This document shows positions 8,347-17,871 of a DNA stretch of 63,496 nt, one piece after another (the stretch's first letter is position 1; each line of letters begins with the position of its first letter). The notes beneath the pieces were generated by a model that was given only the letters and a program-made list of their open reading frames with translations, did not search any database and had not been told where the DNA came from. The translations under genes and the position numbers were made by a program. Source of the DNA: Paenibacillus camerounensis (GTDB taxonomy: Bacteria > Bacillota > Bacilli > Paenibacillales > Paenibacillaceae); contig NZ_CCDG010000084.1 in NCBI RefSeq assembly GCF_000723885.1, positions 1-63,496 of the forward strand, given 5' to 3'.

Positions 8347-9297
8347 ATGACTGCAAAAATCGGTGTTCTAGTGATGTCGTACGGCACACCCGAAAGCCTG
8401 GAGCAGGTAGAGGCTTATTACACCCATATCCGGCGCGGGCATGCCCCTTCTGCTGAACAGCTCAAGGAGCTCAAAGACCGCTATGAAGCCATTGTCGGAG
8501 GCGTATTTCCGCTTAGGGAAAATACCGACCGGCAGGTTGAGGCGCTTCAGGAGACTTTGAATAAATCTGGCGGGGACGTAGAATATGTGTGTTATCAGGG
8601 ACTGAAGCATGCCAGGCCTTTTATCGAAGACGGTGTGGAAGCAATGGTGCGGGACGGCATTAATCATGCTGTCGGTATCGTGCTGGCCCCGCATTATTCG
8701 GTTATGAGTGTTGGAACATACATTAAACGGGCAAAAGAAAAAGCGGAAGCCTGTGGAATCACCATAACCTTCGTAGAAAGCTATCATCTGCACCCGGAGC
8801 TGGTTGAAGTGCTCAGCCGCCGGGTATCGGTGAAGCTCGACCAGTTCGAAGAGACCGGTTCGGCGCGCGGCGATGTGCGCGTGCTGTTCAGCGCACACAG
8901 CCTGCCTGAGCGGATTCTGGCAATGGGAGACCCTTACGTCGATCAACTGCTTGCAACCTCGCAGGCTATTGCTGGTCAGACGGGTGTAAGCAATTGGCAG
9001 TTCACCTGGCAGAGTGCGGGAAGAACGGCTGAGCCGTGGCTGGGTCCGGACATCCTTGATACCATGCGTGAGCTGGCCAAGAGTGAAGTGAAATATGTGC
9101 TGTCAGCCCCGATCGGATTCGTGTCTGATCATCTGGAGGTGCTGTACGACCTGGACATCGAGGCCCAGGCGCTTGCCGCTGAGCTGGATATGCGCCTGAT
9201 GCGTATTGAGTCGCTGAACAGTGATCCGGCATATATGTCTGTTCTCAGTGATGTGGTCCGCGCCAAAGCCGGCGAGCTGCAGGTGAAGCAGCTATGA
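8347..9297 (+). CDS. hemH: Ferrochelatase (coproporphyrin III type)
   Basis: 316 residues. Inserts Fe2+ into the porphyrin; in Firmicutes the substrate is coproporphyrin III, so the enzyme is also called CpfC. The metal-binding His lies in FSAHSLPERI and the Glu in GFVSDHLEVLYD, both as in B. subtilis HemH. AAGGAG is 8-9 nt before the ATG. The stop overlaps the hemY start by 4 nt (ATGA), indicating translational coupling so that the two enzymes are made together. Confidence 0.96.
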   Translation: MTAKIGVLVMSYGTPESLEQVEAYYTHIRRGHAPSAEQLKELKDRYEAIVGGVFPLRENTDRQVEALQETLNKSGGDVEYVCYQGLKHARPFIEDGVEAMVRDGINHAVGIVLAPHYSVMSVGTYIKRAKEKAEACGITITFVESYHLHPELVEVLSRRVSVKLDQFEETGSARGDVRVLFSAHSLPERILAMGDPYVDQLLATSQAIAGQTGVSNWQFTWQSAGRTAEPWLGPDILDTMRELAKSEVKYVLSAPIGFVSDHLEVLYDLDIEAQALAAELDMRLMRIESLNSDPAYMSVLSDVVRAKAGELQVKQL

Positions 9298-10748
9298 CCG
9301 CACCACACCGTAAAGTAGTGATTATCGGCGGAGGCCTCAGCGGCCTCAGCGCCGCTTTTTATGTGCGTAAGTACTACCGGGAAGCAGGCGTCCAGCCTGA
9401 CATTGTTCTTCTGGAGAAGGATAATGTTCTTGGCGGGAAGATCGAGACGCTGCAGCGTGAAGGCTTTGTTATCGAGAAGGGCCCGGATTCGTTTCTGGCC
9501 CGCAAGACGGCAATGGTTGAGCTGGCCCGGGAGCTTAAGCTTGACCATGAGCTGGTGAGCACGAACCCTAACGCCAAGAAGACGTACATACTGCAAAAGG
9601 GCAAGCTGCACCCGATGCCGGCAGGACTGGTGCTTGGTATTCCGACTGAGCTGAAGCCGTTCCTGCAGAGCGGCCTGGTCTCCTTCGGCGGCAAGGTCCG
9701 GGCGATGCTTGATTTTGTGCTTCCGCCGCGCCGCAGCCGGGAGGATGAATCACTGGGCGAGCTGATTGAGCGCCGTCTTGGGACAGAGGTGCTCGAGAAT
9801 ATGACCGAGCCGCTGCTGGCGGGGATTTATGCCGGCGATATGCGCAAGATCAGCCTCCAGGCGACGTTCCCGCAGTTCGGGGAGGTTGAGCGCAAGTATG
9901 GAAGCCTGATTCGGGGTATGACCACCGGCCGCAAGCCGGTGGAGACCCATACCGGCACCAAGAAGAGCGCCTTCCTAACCTTTAGGGGCGGCCTGCAGAG
10001 CCTTGTGCAGACGATGATCCGGGAGATGCATGATGTAGAGCAGCGGACCGGAGCAGCAGCAGCGGCCATTAGTAAGAGCGGATTACAGGATGCACCGCGG
10101 TATCTGGTGCACCTGGAAAGCGGCGAAGTTCTGCAGGCGGATGATATCTACGTTACCGTGCAGGATTTTGCCGCTGCCGGCTTACTCCGGCCGCATGTGG
10201 ATGTATCACCGCTGGAGAACGTGAACTATGTATCTGTGGCAAATGTAGTTGTAGCGTTTGCCAAGAAAGACATCGTTACAGAGTACGACGGCTCAGGCTT
10301 CCTGGTCCCCCGCAAGGAGGGCCGTAATATAACCGCCTGCACCTGGACTTCGACCAAGTGGCTGCATACCAGCCCGGACGATAAGGTGCTGCTGCGCTGC
10401 TATGTCGGCCGCTCCGGGGATGAGCAGAATGTGGAGCTGCCGGACGATGCGCTTACAGAACTGGTGCTGAAGGATCTGCGGGAGATTATGGGCATCACCG
10501 CAAAGCCGCTCTTTACGGAAATTACCCGTCTCCGCCGCTCCATGCCGCAATATCCGGTCGGCCATCTGGCCCGGATTGCCGGCCTGCGCAGTGAGCTGGG
10601 GCAGAAATTGCCGGGCGTATATGCCTTTGGGGCAGGCTATGATGCAATCGGCCTGCCGGACTGCATCAGGCAGGCTAAGGATACTGCCGGAGCTGCGGCT
10701 GGCGGCCTTGGGAAGCTGCCGGAGCCAGAGGCGGCGGCTGTAAAATAA
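9294..10748 (+). CDS. hemY: Coproporphyrinogen III / protoporphyrinogen oxidase
   Basis: 484-residue FAD enzyme. The N-terminal dinucleotide-binding motif is VIIGGGLSGLSAAFY, followed by LLEKDNVLGGKIET. In Gram-positive bacteria HemY (CgoX) oxidises coproporphyrinogen III to coproporphyrin III, which the upstream ferrochelatase then uses. A C-terminal FGAGYDAIGLPDCIRQAK segment closes the FAD site. It ends the operon at a strong terminator. The final enzyme HemQ of this route is not in the window. Confidence 0.95.
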   Translation: MTAPHRKVVIIGGGLSGLSAAFYVRKYYREAGVQPDIVLLEKDNVLGGKIETLQREGFVIEKGPDSFLARKTAMVELARELKLDHELVSTNPNAKKTYILQKGKLHPMPAGLVLGIPTELKPFLQSGLVSFGGKVRAMLDFVLPPRRSREDESLGELIERRLGTEVLENMTEPLLAGIYAGDMRKISLQATFPQFGEVERKYGSLIRGMTTGRKPVETHTGTKKSAFLTFRGGLQSLVQTMIREMHDVEQRTGAAAAAISKSGLQDAPRYLVHLESGEVLQADDIYVTVQDFAAAGLLRPHVDVSPLENVNYVSVANVVVAFAKKDIVTEYDGSGFLVPRKEGRNITACTWTSTKWLHTSPDDKVLLRCYVGRSGDEQNVELPDDALTELVLKDLREIMGITAKPLFTEITRLRRSMPQYPVGHLARIAGLRSELGQKLPGVYAFGAGYDAIGLPDCIRQAKDTAGAAAGGLGKLPEPEAAAVK

Positions 10749-10754
10749 GAAGGA

Positions 10755-10784
10755 ACGGTGAAGCTGGGGCTTCACCGTTTTTTT
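10755..10784 (+). terminator. Heme operon terminator
   Basis: ACGGTGAAGC (10755-10764), TGGG loop, GCTTCACCGT (10769-10778), then a T tract. Perfect 10-bp stem. Confidence 0.92.
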
Positions 10785-10842
10785 CTGCGGTTTGGGATAC
10801 GCCGGGCGCATTAGTATGATTTGGAGGGCAGCCTGCCAGATA

Positions 10843-10851
10843 TGCTATAAT
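10843..10851 (+). promoter_or_regulatory. Extended -10 promoter of the CapA-like gene
   Basis: TGCTATAAT is an extended -10 element, about 40 nt before the start codon. No good -35 is evident. Confidence 0.5.
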
Positions 10852-10889
10852 AGAAACACTTTTACGCATAAAGGAGATTATTTGTATCC

Positions 10890-12281
10890 ATGTATCCGTC
10901 GCGATCACAGAGCCGCAAGAAAGATGAAAACAAGAAAAAACGCCGGCGCAGAACGGTTTGGGCATGGACTAATGTAAGTCTGTTATTGTTGATCACCGCC
11001 ATGTTAACCTATTATTTCATAGGAGACCGAGGGAGCGGCAGTGCTGTGGAACTTCCGCCGGCTGAGAGCACGGCAACTGCGGCTCCAACACCATCGCCGG
11101 AGCTCCCGTCAGCAGCCCCTTCCTTAGCGGCTGAGCCGTTGCCTACAGCTGAGGCAACTCCGGAACCGTCACCATCGCCAACTGCGGAGGCCACGCCATC
11201 GCCGTCACCATCGCCTGCCAAGGAAGAGCCGTCACCAACACCGTCAGCAGATGGAATAGCGGAAGACGGTGCGCAGACAGGCGGCGGCCAGGAACAGGAT
11301 GTCTCCGGCCTTCCTGAGAATGCTGCGGGGCAGACCGTTACCATGAATTTTGCCGGCGATGTCATCTTTGCGGGTAAGGTTGCCGAGCTGCTTCAGAAAA
11401 AGGGCTATGAGTATTCCTACTCTGCACTGGACGGGATGTTCAAGAAGGACGATCTGACGGTTGTAAATCTGGAAACTCCGATTACGACTGGCGGGGTTGG
11501 CGCAGCTGATAAGCAATTTGTGTTCAAAGGCGCACCCGCAGCACTGGATGCACTCAAAGCGGCCGGTGTGGATGCGGTCAATCTGGCCAACAATCATACG
11601 CTGGATCAAGGCGAGCAGGGCCTGCTGGATACACTGAGCCATCTTAGCTCACGGGGAATTCCTTACGTCGGAGCAGGCAAGAACAGCAAAGAAGCTTATA
11701 CTGCACAGTATTTTGAACGCAATGGAATTAAGATAGCCCTTCTGGGCTTTACCCGGGTCATTCCCCGCAGTGACTGGACGGCCGGAGCCGCTAAACCGGG
11801 CTTAGCGGCGGTGTACGACAGTACGGAAGCGCTCAAGACGATCTCAGCCGTTAAGAAAAAAGCGGACATCGTCGTTGTAGTCGTCCATTGGGGGAAAGAG
11901 CGGGTGGAGCAATATGACTCTACACAGCAGACACTGGGGCGCAGCTTCATTGATGCCGGAGCAGACCTGGTTATCGGCGGCCATCCGCATGTGCTTCAAG
12001 GGATTGAGCCTTATAAGGGCAAATGGATTGCCTACAGCACAGGTAACTTTATTTTTACCCGCTCCACAACCCCGGCTACCTGGGAAACGGCAGTCTTCCA
12101 GGCGGAGTGCAGCATTAAAGGCGAGTGCTCGCTGACGCTGCATCCGATGGATGCCGAGCTGGGACAGCCGGTGCCGATGAACGATGCCGACGGACAGCTG
12201 CTGCTTAGCAAGGTTCAATCCTTGTCGGCGGGCCTGGTCAGAATCGGCAGTGACGGGCGGGTTGTCCAGGCAGGAAGATAA
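10890..12281 (+). CDS. CapA/PgsA-like membrane-anchored metallophosphatase-fold protein
   Basis: 463 residues. A basic N-terminus (KKRRRR), one membrane helix (about 24-45) and an extracellular Pro/Ser/Thr/Ala-rich linker (about 52-140, repeating PSPSP and TAEATP) lead to a PGA_cap domain (about 148-400). That domain shows NFAGDVIFAGK, VVNLETPIT, NLANNHTLDQG, VVVVHWGKE and IGGHPHVLQG. CapA/PgsA is needed for poly-gamma-glutamate capsule export or anchoring, but no capB or capC neighbours are present, so the role here may be different. ATG is 13 nt after AAAGGAG. Family call firm, function not. Confidence 0.88.
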   Translation: MYPSRSQSRKKDENKKKRRRRTVWAWTNVSLLLLITAMLTYYFIGDRGSGSAVELPPAESTATAAPTPSPELPSAAPSLAAEPLPTAEATPEPSPSPTAEATPSPSPSPAKEEPSPTPSADGIAEDGAQTGGGQEQDVSGLPENAAGQTVTMNFAGDVIFAGKVAELLQKKGYEYSYSALDGMFKKDDLTVVNLETPITTGGVGAADKQFVFKGAPAALDALKAAGVDAVNLANNHTLDQGEQGLLDTLSHLSSRGIPYVGAGKNSKEAYTAQYFERNGIKIALLGFTRVIPRSDWTAGAAKPGLAAVYDSTEALKTISAVKKKADIVVVVVHWGKERVEQYDSTQQTLGRSFIDAGADLVIGGHPHVLQGIEPYKGKWIAYSTGNFIFTRSTTPATWETAVFQAECSIKGECSLTLHPMDAELGQPVPMNDADGQLLLSKVQSLSAGLVRIGSDGRVVQAGR

Positions 12282-12373
12282 TCTGCGTCCGGCTGATACA
12301 GCACAAGGATGATCTAGATCCAGTCTTGACCCGAGTATGTGACAGGCCATTTCTTCAGCTGGAGGGATTGATG

Positions 12374-13108
12374 ATGATGAATAATAGTTGCGTAGCCCAT
12401 CGCGGTTTTTCCGGCAAAGCGCCGGAGAATACACTCGCTGCCGTACGTATGGCGCTTGCCCTTCCTTTTGTCAGCTGGATGGAAATTGATGTGCAGCTGA
12501 CCAGGGACGGTGTGCCGGTCGTCATACATGACTTCACGCTCGACCGCACGACGAACGGGCACGGTAAGGTGAAGAATATGGATTTTGAGCCTATGCGGCG
12601 GCTGGATGCGGGGAGCTGGAAGGGGCGTGCTTTTCGCGGGGAGAAGGTGCCTTCGCTGGAAGAGGTGCTGGAGCTTGCCTCCGGGAGGCTGAAGCTGAAT
12701 ATTGAGCTGAAGACAAGCGGAGATATGTATCCGGGGCTGGAGAAGGCGGTTATTGATCTGGTCTCCTCCAAGGGCATGCGGGACGAGGTCGTCCTGACTT
12801 CCTTCGATGCAGGAGTACTCCAGCGGATTAAGGAGCTCGATACACGCATCGTTACGGGACTGATCTATGACTCACGGCTGGGTGATCCTGCGCGCAAGGT
12901 GAAGGAGCTGGACTGCTCCTTTCTGTCGATCAGCTTTGCCAGGCTGAATCCGGGGCTGGCCCGGCTGATGTCGGAACGCGGGGTGAAGATGATGGCCTGG
13001 ACGGTGGATAAGGCGAAGGAAATGCGCCGGCTGTCCGAGATGAACGCTGATATTATGATCTGCACGAACCGTCCGGATATTTGGGGCGATACTTTTCTGA
13101 AAGCCTGA
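12374..13108 (+). CDS. Glycerophosphodiester phosphodiesterase
   Basis: About 244 residues, GDPD TIM-barrel fold. Hydrolyses deacylated phospholipid glycerophosphodiesters to glycerol-3-phosphate and alcohol. The catalytic signature is AHRGFSGKAPENTLAA, followed by EIDVQLTRDGVPVVIHD and IELKTS (metal-binding Glu). No signal peptide, so cytosolic (UgpQ-like). Three ATG codons (12371, 12374, 12377) follow GGAGGG at 12361-12366; the middle one has the best spacing. An in-frame ATG at 12326 lacks a ribosome site. It is followed 39 nt later by an FAH-family gene. Confidence 0.9.
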   Translation: MMNNSCVAHRGFSGKAPENTLAAVRMALALPFVSWMEIDVQLTRDGVPVVIHDFTLDRTTNGHGKVKNMDFEPMRRLDAGSWKGRAFRGEKVPSLEEVLELASGRLKLNIELKTSGDMYPGLEKAVIDLVSSKGMRDEVVLTSFDAGVLQRIKELDTRIVTGLIYDSRLGDPARKVKELDCSFLSISFARLNPGLARLMSERGVKMMAWTVDKAKEMRRLSEMNADIMICTNRPDIWGDTFLKA

Positions 13109-13147
13109 TCTGTCATCATATTAATAGGGAAGCGAGCTGAAGCTATA

Positions 13148-13771
13148 ATGTGTGCTGATATTAATAATGTGTATTGTGTTGGTAGGAACTACAGATTGCA
13201 TGCGGAGGAGCTCGGGAACAAGGTTCCTCAAGAGCCGCTGATTTTTTTGAAGCCGTCCCATGCTGCTGTAGCGCTGGATAAGGCGATTATCCATCTTCCC
13301 CAGAATGCCGGCCAGATTCACTATGAAGGTGAGCTGGTCCTGCGCATTGCCCGTGATTATGTCCCCGGCATGAGTGTGGAGGAGCTGGTGGATGTGATGG
13401 CGCTGGGCCTGGACTTCACGCTGCGTGATGTTCAGGAGGATCTGAAGAAGAAAGGGCTGCCCTGGACGGCGGCAAAAGGCTTCAAAAATGCGGCTCCGCT
13501 GACACCGTACATTGCTTTTCCTGAAGAGGAGGAGCTGGACGCTACTGACTTTACTGTCCGTAAGAACGGGGCAGAGGTGCAGCGCGGCAACGTGAAGGAT
13601 ATGATTTTCCCGCTTCAGAAAATTGTTGATTTTATTGCAGCCAGATACGGTCTCGGCAAAAATGACCTGATCTTCACAGGGACACCGGCCGGGGTCGGAC
13701 CCGTGGTTTCGGGTGATTCCTTCGAGCTGTTCTGGGGTGACAGGCTGCTGGGCACCTGCATCATCGGATAA
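13148..13771 (+). CDS. Fumarylacetoacetate hydrolase family protein
   Basis: 207 residues covering the FAH catalytic domain only. YCVGRNYRLHAEE and IFLKP open the fold; the metal-binding carboxylates are in HYEGELVLRI (Glu) and LDFTLRDVQ (Asp); GTPAGVGP closes the site. Members act as oxaloacetate decarboxylases, acylpyruvases or 2-hydroxyhepta-2,4-diene-1,7-dioate isomerases (YisK relatives). Substrate not deducible. The DUF92 gene starts 15 nt after the stop, so the two are probably co-transcribed. Confidence 0.88.
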   Translation: MCADINNVYCVGRNYRLHAEELGNKVPQEPLIFLKPSHAAVALDKAIIHLPQNAGQIHYEGELVLRIARDYVPGMSVEELVDVMALGLDFTLRDVQEDLKKKGLPWTAAKGFKNAAPLTPYIAFPEEEELDATDFTVRKNGAEVQRGNVKDMIFPLQKIVDFIAARYGLGKNDLIFTGTPAGVGPVVSGDSFELFWGDRLLGTCIIG

Positions 13772-13786
13772 AGGAGCTGGCCGGCA

Positions 13787-14590
13787 ATGGTGTCTTGGAT
13801 AATTGGCGCCTTGGGCGCTATGCTTGTGGCGGGAGCGGCATACCGCAGGCAATCACTCAGCTTCTCAGGGATGATCGCAGCCTTTGTGATGGGGACGGTT
13901 TATTTTGGGGCAGGCAATGCCTTCTGGTTCGGCATTCTGCTGGTCTTTTTTATCTCATCAAGTCTTCTCTCCAGGCTGCATCACGAAAATAAAGCGGAGC
14001 TGGAGCTCACTTACGACAAAACAGGGACGCGGGATGCCGGGCAGGTCTTTGCCAATGGCGGGATGGGCATGCTGCTGGTATTGCTTAACGCGGTTTATCC
14101 GCTGGAGCTATGGGAGCTGCTCTTTATCGGTGTTATGGCTACGGTGACGTCCGACACCTGGGCGACAGAGATCGGCACGCTGGCCAAGCGGCCGCCGCGC
14201 TCTGTGCTGACCGGCAAGGTGCTGCCGGCCGGCACCTCAGGCGGCGTGTCGCTGCCTGGCACGCTGGCCGCCGCCGCCGGCGGAGTCCTGATTGGCGCAG
14301 CCTCCTGGCTGCTGCGGGCGGTCTCCGGCATGGAAGAGCGCTCCTTCCTGCTGCTGACGCTGGCAGGACTGCTGGGCGGGCTAGTCGGCGCCTTCGCCGA
14401 CTCGATCCTGGGGGCCACGGTACAGCGGATGAACCGCTGCGGCGTATGCGGCCGCGAGGTAGAAGCCTCGCGGCACTGCGGCCGACCTACAGTACATGCC
14501 AGGGGCTGGCGCTGGATGAATAACGATGCCGTCAACGCGCTTAGCACGCTGGCCGGCGGCGCGGCGGCCCTGCTGGTCCGCCTGCTCTGA
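13787..14590 (+). CDS. DUF92 integral membrane protein
   Basis: 267 residues with about six hydrophobic segments. The conserved core is YDKTGTRDAGQVFANGG, then ATVTSDTWATEIG and a glycine-rich LPAGTSGGVSLPGT segment, all typical of DUF92 (TIGR00297). Plant relatives (VTE6) are phytyl-phosphate kinases, so a polyprenyl-phosphate kinase role is possible but unproven. AAAGGAG precedes the ATG with about 12-nt spacing. Near the end, RCGVCGREVEASRHCGR carries four cysteines that may bind zinc. Confidence 0.85.
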   Translation: MVSWIIGALGAMLVAGAAYRRQSLSFSGMIAAFVMGTVYFGAGNAFWFGILLVFFISSSLLSRLHHENKAELELTYDKTGTRDAGQVFANGGMGMLLVLLNAVYPLELWELLFIGVMATVTSDTWATEIGTLAKRPPRSVLTGKVLPAGTSGGVSLPGTLAAAAGGVLIGAASWLLRAVSGMEERSFLLLTLAGLLGGLVGAFADSILGATVQRMNRCGVCGREVEASRHCGRPTVHARGWRWMNNDAVNALSTLAGGAAALLVRLL

Positions 14591-14654
14591 TCTAGAACAG
14601 GCGGCAGAATGCTCCTGCACGGGGCAAAGCGATTATGATTTGGAGGTGAAACGG

Positions 14655-15278
14655 TTGGGCAGCACAGTAAGTCACAAGCATACAGCTATTCTCGATGCGG
14701 CTTATGAACTCTTCGGCTCAGGGGGTTTTTATGAGACGAAAATGTCCGAAGTGGCAGAGCGGGCGGGAATTGCCAAAGGTACCGTCTACTTATATTTTAA
14801 AAGCAAGGAAGAGCTGTTTCTGGCTGTTACACGCCGGGATTGCGAAGATTTCCTGGAGCAGCTGGAGATGAAGCTGAAAGGCTGCAGCAGCCTGCAGGAC
14901 CAGCTCGCCGTAATTGCCGGCCATCATCTGCTGTACTATTTTGAGCGTAAGCAGCATACCAAGCTGTTCTTCCGTGCGCCTAATAACCATCCAGAGCTGA
15001 TGGCTTTTATGGCCCGTTTTATGGAGGACTATATGCATGCGGTAATGAAGGTTATGCAGGACAGCGGTGCTGAGGAGCCGGAGCTGCTGGCCGAATCCTA
15101 TATCGGCACACTGGACAGGCTCAAGATGGATATTATGCTGCGTCCCGGGTTCACGGAGGAAGATGCGCGTAAACGGGCGGATTTTGCGGCAGGGCTGTTT
15201 ATCCATGGGGCACTCGGCAGCCTGAAGGAAGAACGGGTACATACCATACCTGAAGAAGAGGAAGAAGACAAAGCGTAA
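14655..15278 (+). CDS. TetR/AcrR family transcriptional regulator
   Basis: About 207 residues. The N-terminal helix-turn-helix is clear: ILDAAYELFGSGGFYETKM, then VAERAGIAKGTVYLYFKSKEELF. The C-terminal half is all-helical ligand binding. An open frame extends upstream to 14526, but TTG at 14655 follows GGAGGTGA by 5 nt and places the HTH at the usual position, so it is the likely start. The ABC-F gene follows after 36 nt. YsiA/FadR-like fatty-acid regulators look similar. Ligand and targets unknown. Confidence 0.88.
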   Translation: MGSTVSHKHTAILDAAYELFGSGGFYETKMSEVAERAGIAKGTVYLYFKSKEELFLAVTRRDCEDFLEQLEMKLKGCSSLQDQLAVIAGHHLLYYFERKQHTKLFFRAPNNHPELMAFMARFMEDYMHAVMKVMQDSGAEEPELLAESYIGTLDRLKMDIMLRPGFTEEDARKRADFAAGLFIHGALGSLKEERVHTIPEEEEEDKA

Positions 15279-15314
15279 TCCGCTATCAAACTATATAGCA
15301 AGTGAGGACAGAGC

Positions 15315-17228
15315 ATGAATATTATGACAGTGGAGCATCTTTCCAAAAGCTACGGGGAGAAAGTCCTGTTCAAGGACGCATCCTTCGGGATGGATGACCG
15401 GGACAAAATTGGCGTTATCGGTGTGAACGGCACAGGCAAATCGACTTTTCTCAAAATAATTGCCGGGCTGGATACTGCGGACGAAGGGCAGATTGCCATC
15501 GGTAACGGTGTGCGGGTCCAGTATCTGGCGCAGAATCCGCCCTTTGAGCCGGGGAATACAGTGCTGCAGCAGGTGTTTGCCGGCGATGATCCGGACCTGC
15601 GGACTATGCGTGAATATATGGAGATTCTCTCCGGACTGGACAATAATCCGGGCAACGCTGAGCTTGAGGCTGCACTGGTACGGATTGGCCAAAAAATTGA
15701 CGCGGCCGGGATCTGGCAGCTGGAAAGTGAAGCCAAAACAGTGCTTACAAAACTGGGGATTACCCAGTTTGATGCGCTGATAGAGACGCTCTCGGGCGGC
15801 CAGCGTAAGCGTGTTGCTCTTGCTGCTGCACTGATTACCCCGTCTGAGCTGCTTATTCTGGACGAGCCTACCAACCATATCGATACTGATTCTGTGGCCT
15901 GGCTGGAGCAATATCTGCAAAAACGACGCGGAGCACTGCTGATGATTACGCATGACCGCTACTTCCTGGAGCGTGTCGCGAGTGTGATGCTGGAGCTGGA
16001 CGGCGGGCGGCTGTACCGTTATGAAGCGAACTATTCGCGGTTTCTGGAGCTCAAGGCGGAGCGCGAGGAGCGCGAGGCGTCTGAAGAGCAGAAGCGCCGC
16101 AACCTGCTGAGAACGGAGCTGGCCTGGATCCGCCGCGGAGCCAAGGCGCGCACAACGAAGCAAAAGGCGAGAATTGACCGGTTTGAAAAGCTTAAGGACA
16201 GCGTAGGCGGAAGTTCAGCAGGCTCTATGGACATTTCAGTGGCATCGACGCGTCTGGGGCGCAAGATTATTGAAATGAAGGATCTAACCAAAGTGCTGGA
16301 CGGCCGTACCTTGATTAAGGACCTGACTTATATTGCTGTGCCGCAGGACCGGGTCGGTATTGTGGGGCCCAACGGCAGCGGCAAATCCACACTGCTGAAT
16401 CTAATTGCGGGTAGGCTGCAGCCGGACAGCGGTGAGGTAGAGCTGGGTGCAACCGTTAAGCTGGGCTATTTCACTCAGGAGCATCAGGACATGGATGATA
16501 CGATGCGGGTCATTGAATATGTAAAAGAAGAAGCGGAAATCGTCCGTACAGCGGACGGCAGCGTTATTACAGCCGGTCAGATGCTGGAACGTTTCCTGTT
16601 CCCGCCGGCGATGCAGTGGACACCGATTGCCAAGTTGTCCGGCGGAGAGAAGAGACGCCTCTATCTGCTGAGGGTGCTCATGGGCGCGCCTAACGTGCTG
16701 CTGCTGGACGAGCCGACGAATGATCTGGATATCGGAACGCTGGCGATTCTGGAAGATTATCTCGATGAATTCCCCGGTGTAGTTTTCACCGTATCCCATG
16801 ACCGGTATTTCCTAGACCGCACGATTGATAAGCTGATCGCGTTCGAGAACGGTTCAATCCGGCTGCATGTCGGTGATTATACTGAATATGAAGAATGGCT
16901 GGCCAAAAATGTGCCCGCCGGTACCGACGGAGCTGCCAAGCGAAGTTCAGTACAGGAGCCTGCTGCTGCGGCTGTTACAGCCCCGGTAAGGGAGAAGGTG
17001 AAATTCACCTTCAAGGAGCAGAAGGAATATGAGACGATCGACGGGATGATCGAGCAGGCAGAGCAGCATCTGGTTGATCTCTCGGCGAAGATGGAGGCGG
17101 CCTTTGCCGATTCGGCAGCCCTTCAGGAGCTGGTTGAGCAGCAGAAGCAGGGTGAGGCTGAGCTGGAGCGGCTGATGGAGCGCTGGACCTATCTGAATGA
17201 GCTTGCAGAGCGGATCGCCGCTAAGTAG
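15315..17228 (+). CDS. ABC-F family ATPase (YfmR/Uup-like)
   Basis: 637 residues with two ATP-binding domains and no membrane segments. First Walker A is GVNGTGKST with signature LSGGQRKR and Walker B LLILDEPTNHID. The second begins GPNGSGKST at residue 351, with LSGGEKRR and LLLDEPTNDLD. A charged linker (about 235-300) and a C-terminal coiled coil (about 560-637, Uup type) complete the layout. ABC-F proteins act on ribosomes; YfmR and Uup help with stalled or assembling ribosomes. This is housekeeping length, not clearly an antibiotic-resistance type. Confidence 0.92.
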   Translation: MNIMTVEHLSKSYGEKVLFKDASFGMDDRDKIGVIGVNGTGKSTFLKIIAGLDTADEGQIAIGNGVRVQYLAQNPPFEPGNTVLQQVFAGDDPDLRTMREYMEILSGLDNNPGNAELEAALVRIGQKIDAAGIWQLESEAKTVLTKLGITQFDALIETLSGGQRKRVALAAALITPSELLILDEPTNHIDTDSVAWLEQYLQKRRGALLMITHDRYFLERVASVMLELDGGRLYRYEANYSRFLELKAEREEREASEEQKRRNLLRTELAWIRRGAKARTTKQKARIDRFEKLKDSVGGSSAGSMDISVASTRLGRKIIEMKDLTKVLDGRTLIKDLTYIAVPQDRVGIVGPNGSGKSTLLNLIAGRLQPDSGEVELGATVKLGYFTQEHQDMDDTMRVIEYVKEEAEIVRTADGSVITAGQMLERFLFPPAMQWTPIAKLSGGEKRRLYLLRVLMGAPNVLLLDEPTNDLDIGTLAILEDYLDEFPGVVFTVSHDRYFLDRTIDKLIAFENGSIRLHVGDYTEYEEWLAKNVPAGTDGAAKRSSVQEPAAAAVTAPVREKVKFTFKEQKEYETIDGMIEQAEQHLVDLSAKMEAAFADSAALQELVEQQKQGEAELERLMERWTYLNELAERIAAK

Positions 17229-17277
17229 CCCAGGCCAGTGTAGGTGAATCACTTTTGAAATACAGGAGGCGTCTGGC

Positions 17278-17805
17278 TTGGATACAAAGATGCAGGAAGC
17301 CATAGCACTGCGGGAGAACGGCCGGGCAGAAGAGGCGCGGGTGCTTCTTCTGGATCTGCTGGCGGCAGAGAGCAAGGATGACGCGGCTGATGCCGGTGCC
17401 GATAGCATTAGCGGTTCCAATGCCGAGCTGCTGTACCAGCTCGCCTGGACCCATGATGTGCTTGGACTTGAGCGGGAGGCAGTTCCCTACTATAAGCAAA
17501 GTCTTGCCATAGGGCTGCCGCTGGAGCAGAGGATTGGAGCATTGTTGGGGCTGGGCAGCACGTACCGGACACTGGGCGAATATACCCGTGCCAGGACAAT
17601 ACTGCAGCAGGCAGCTGAGGAATTCCCGGAGTGGGCAGAGTTTCAGGCTTTTCTTGCAATGACACTGTATAACCTGGGAGAGCACGGTGAGGGCATGGGG
17701 ATATTGCTCAGGCTGCTAGCCGAAACCTCTGCCAACACAGGCATCCAGGAGTACCGCAAAGCAATCTCGTTTTACGCGGACAAGCTGGATCAGGTGTGGA
17801 AATAA
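17278..17805 (+). CDS. Tetratricopeptide repeat protein
   Basis: 175 residues, cytosolic, TTG start with AGGAGG about 10 nt upstream. Helical repeats are seen: MQEAIALRENGRAEEARVLL, LLYQLAWTHDVLGLEREAV, ALLGLGSTYRTLGEYTRA and AFLAMTLYNLGEHGEGMG. This is a TPR_5-type domain found in small Bacillales proteins of unknown function. It lies 49 nt after the ABC-F gene and ends at a strong terminator, so it is probably the last gene of that unit. Confidence 0.82.
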   Translation: MDTKMQEAIALRENGRAEEARVLLLDLLAAESKDDAADAGADSISGSNAELLYQLAWTHDVLGLEREAVPYYKQSLAIGLPLEQRIGALLGLGSTYRTLGEYTRARTILQQAAEEFPEWAEFQAFLAMTLYNLGEHGEGMGILLRLLAETSANTGIQEYRKAISFYADKLDQVWK

Positions 17806-17827
17806 AGTCTCGTTGTTTAAACAAAAA

Positions 17828-17869
17828 ACAAGCTAAGACCGGAGCGCCCGGTAATTAGCTTGTTTTTTT
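17828..17869. terminator. Bidirectional terminator at the edge of the AT-rich insert
   Basis: ACAAGCTAA / TTAGCTTGT (17828-17836/17855-17863) with inner ACCGG / CCGGT (17838-17842/17848-17852), an A run before and a T run after. It serves the TPR gene and probably also the convergent lipoprotein gene. Confidence 0.88.
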
Positions 17870-17871
17870 GT

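Noticed and set aside
14526..14654. Longer start for the TetR gene
   Set aside because: Overlaps the DUF92 gene and has no ribosome site; TTG at 14655 has GGAGGTGA.
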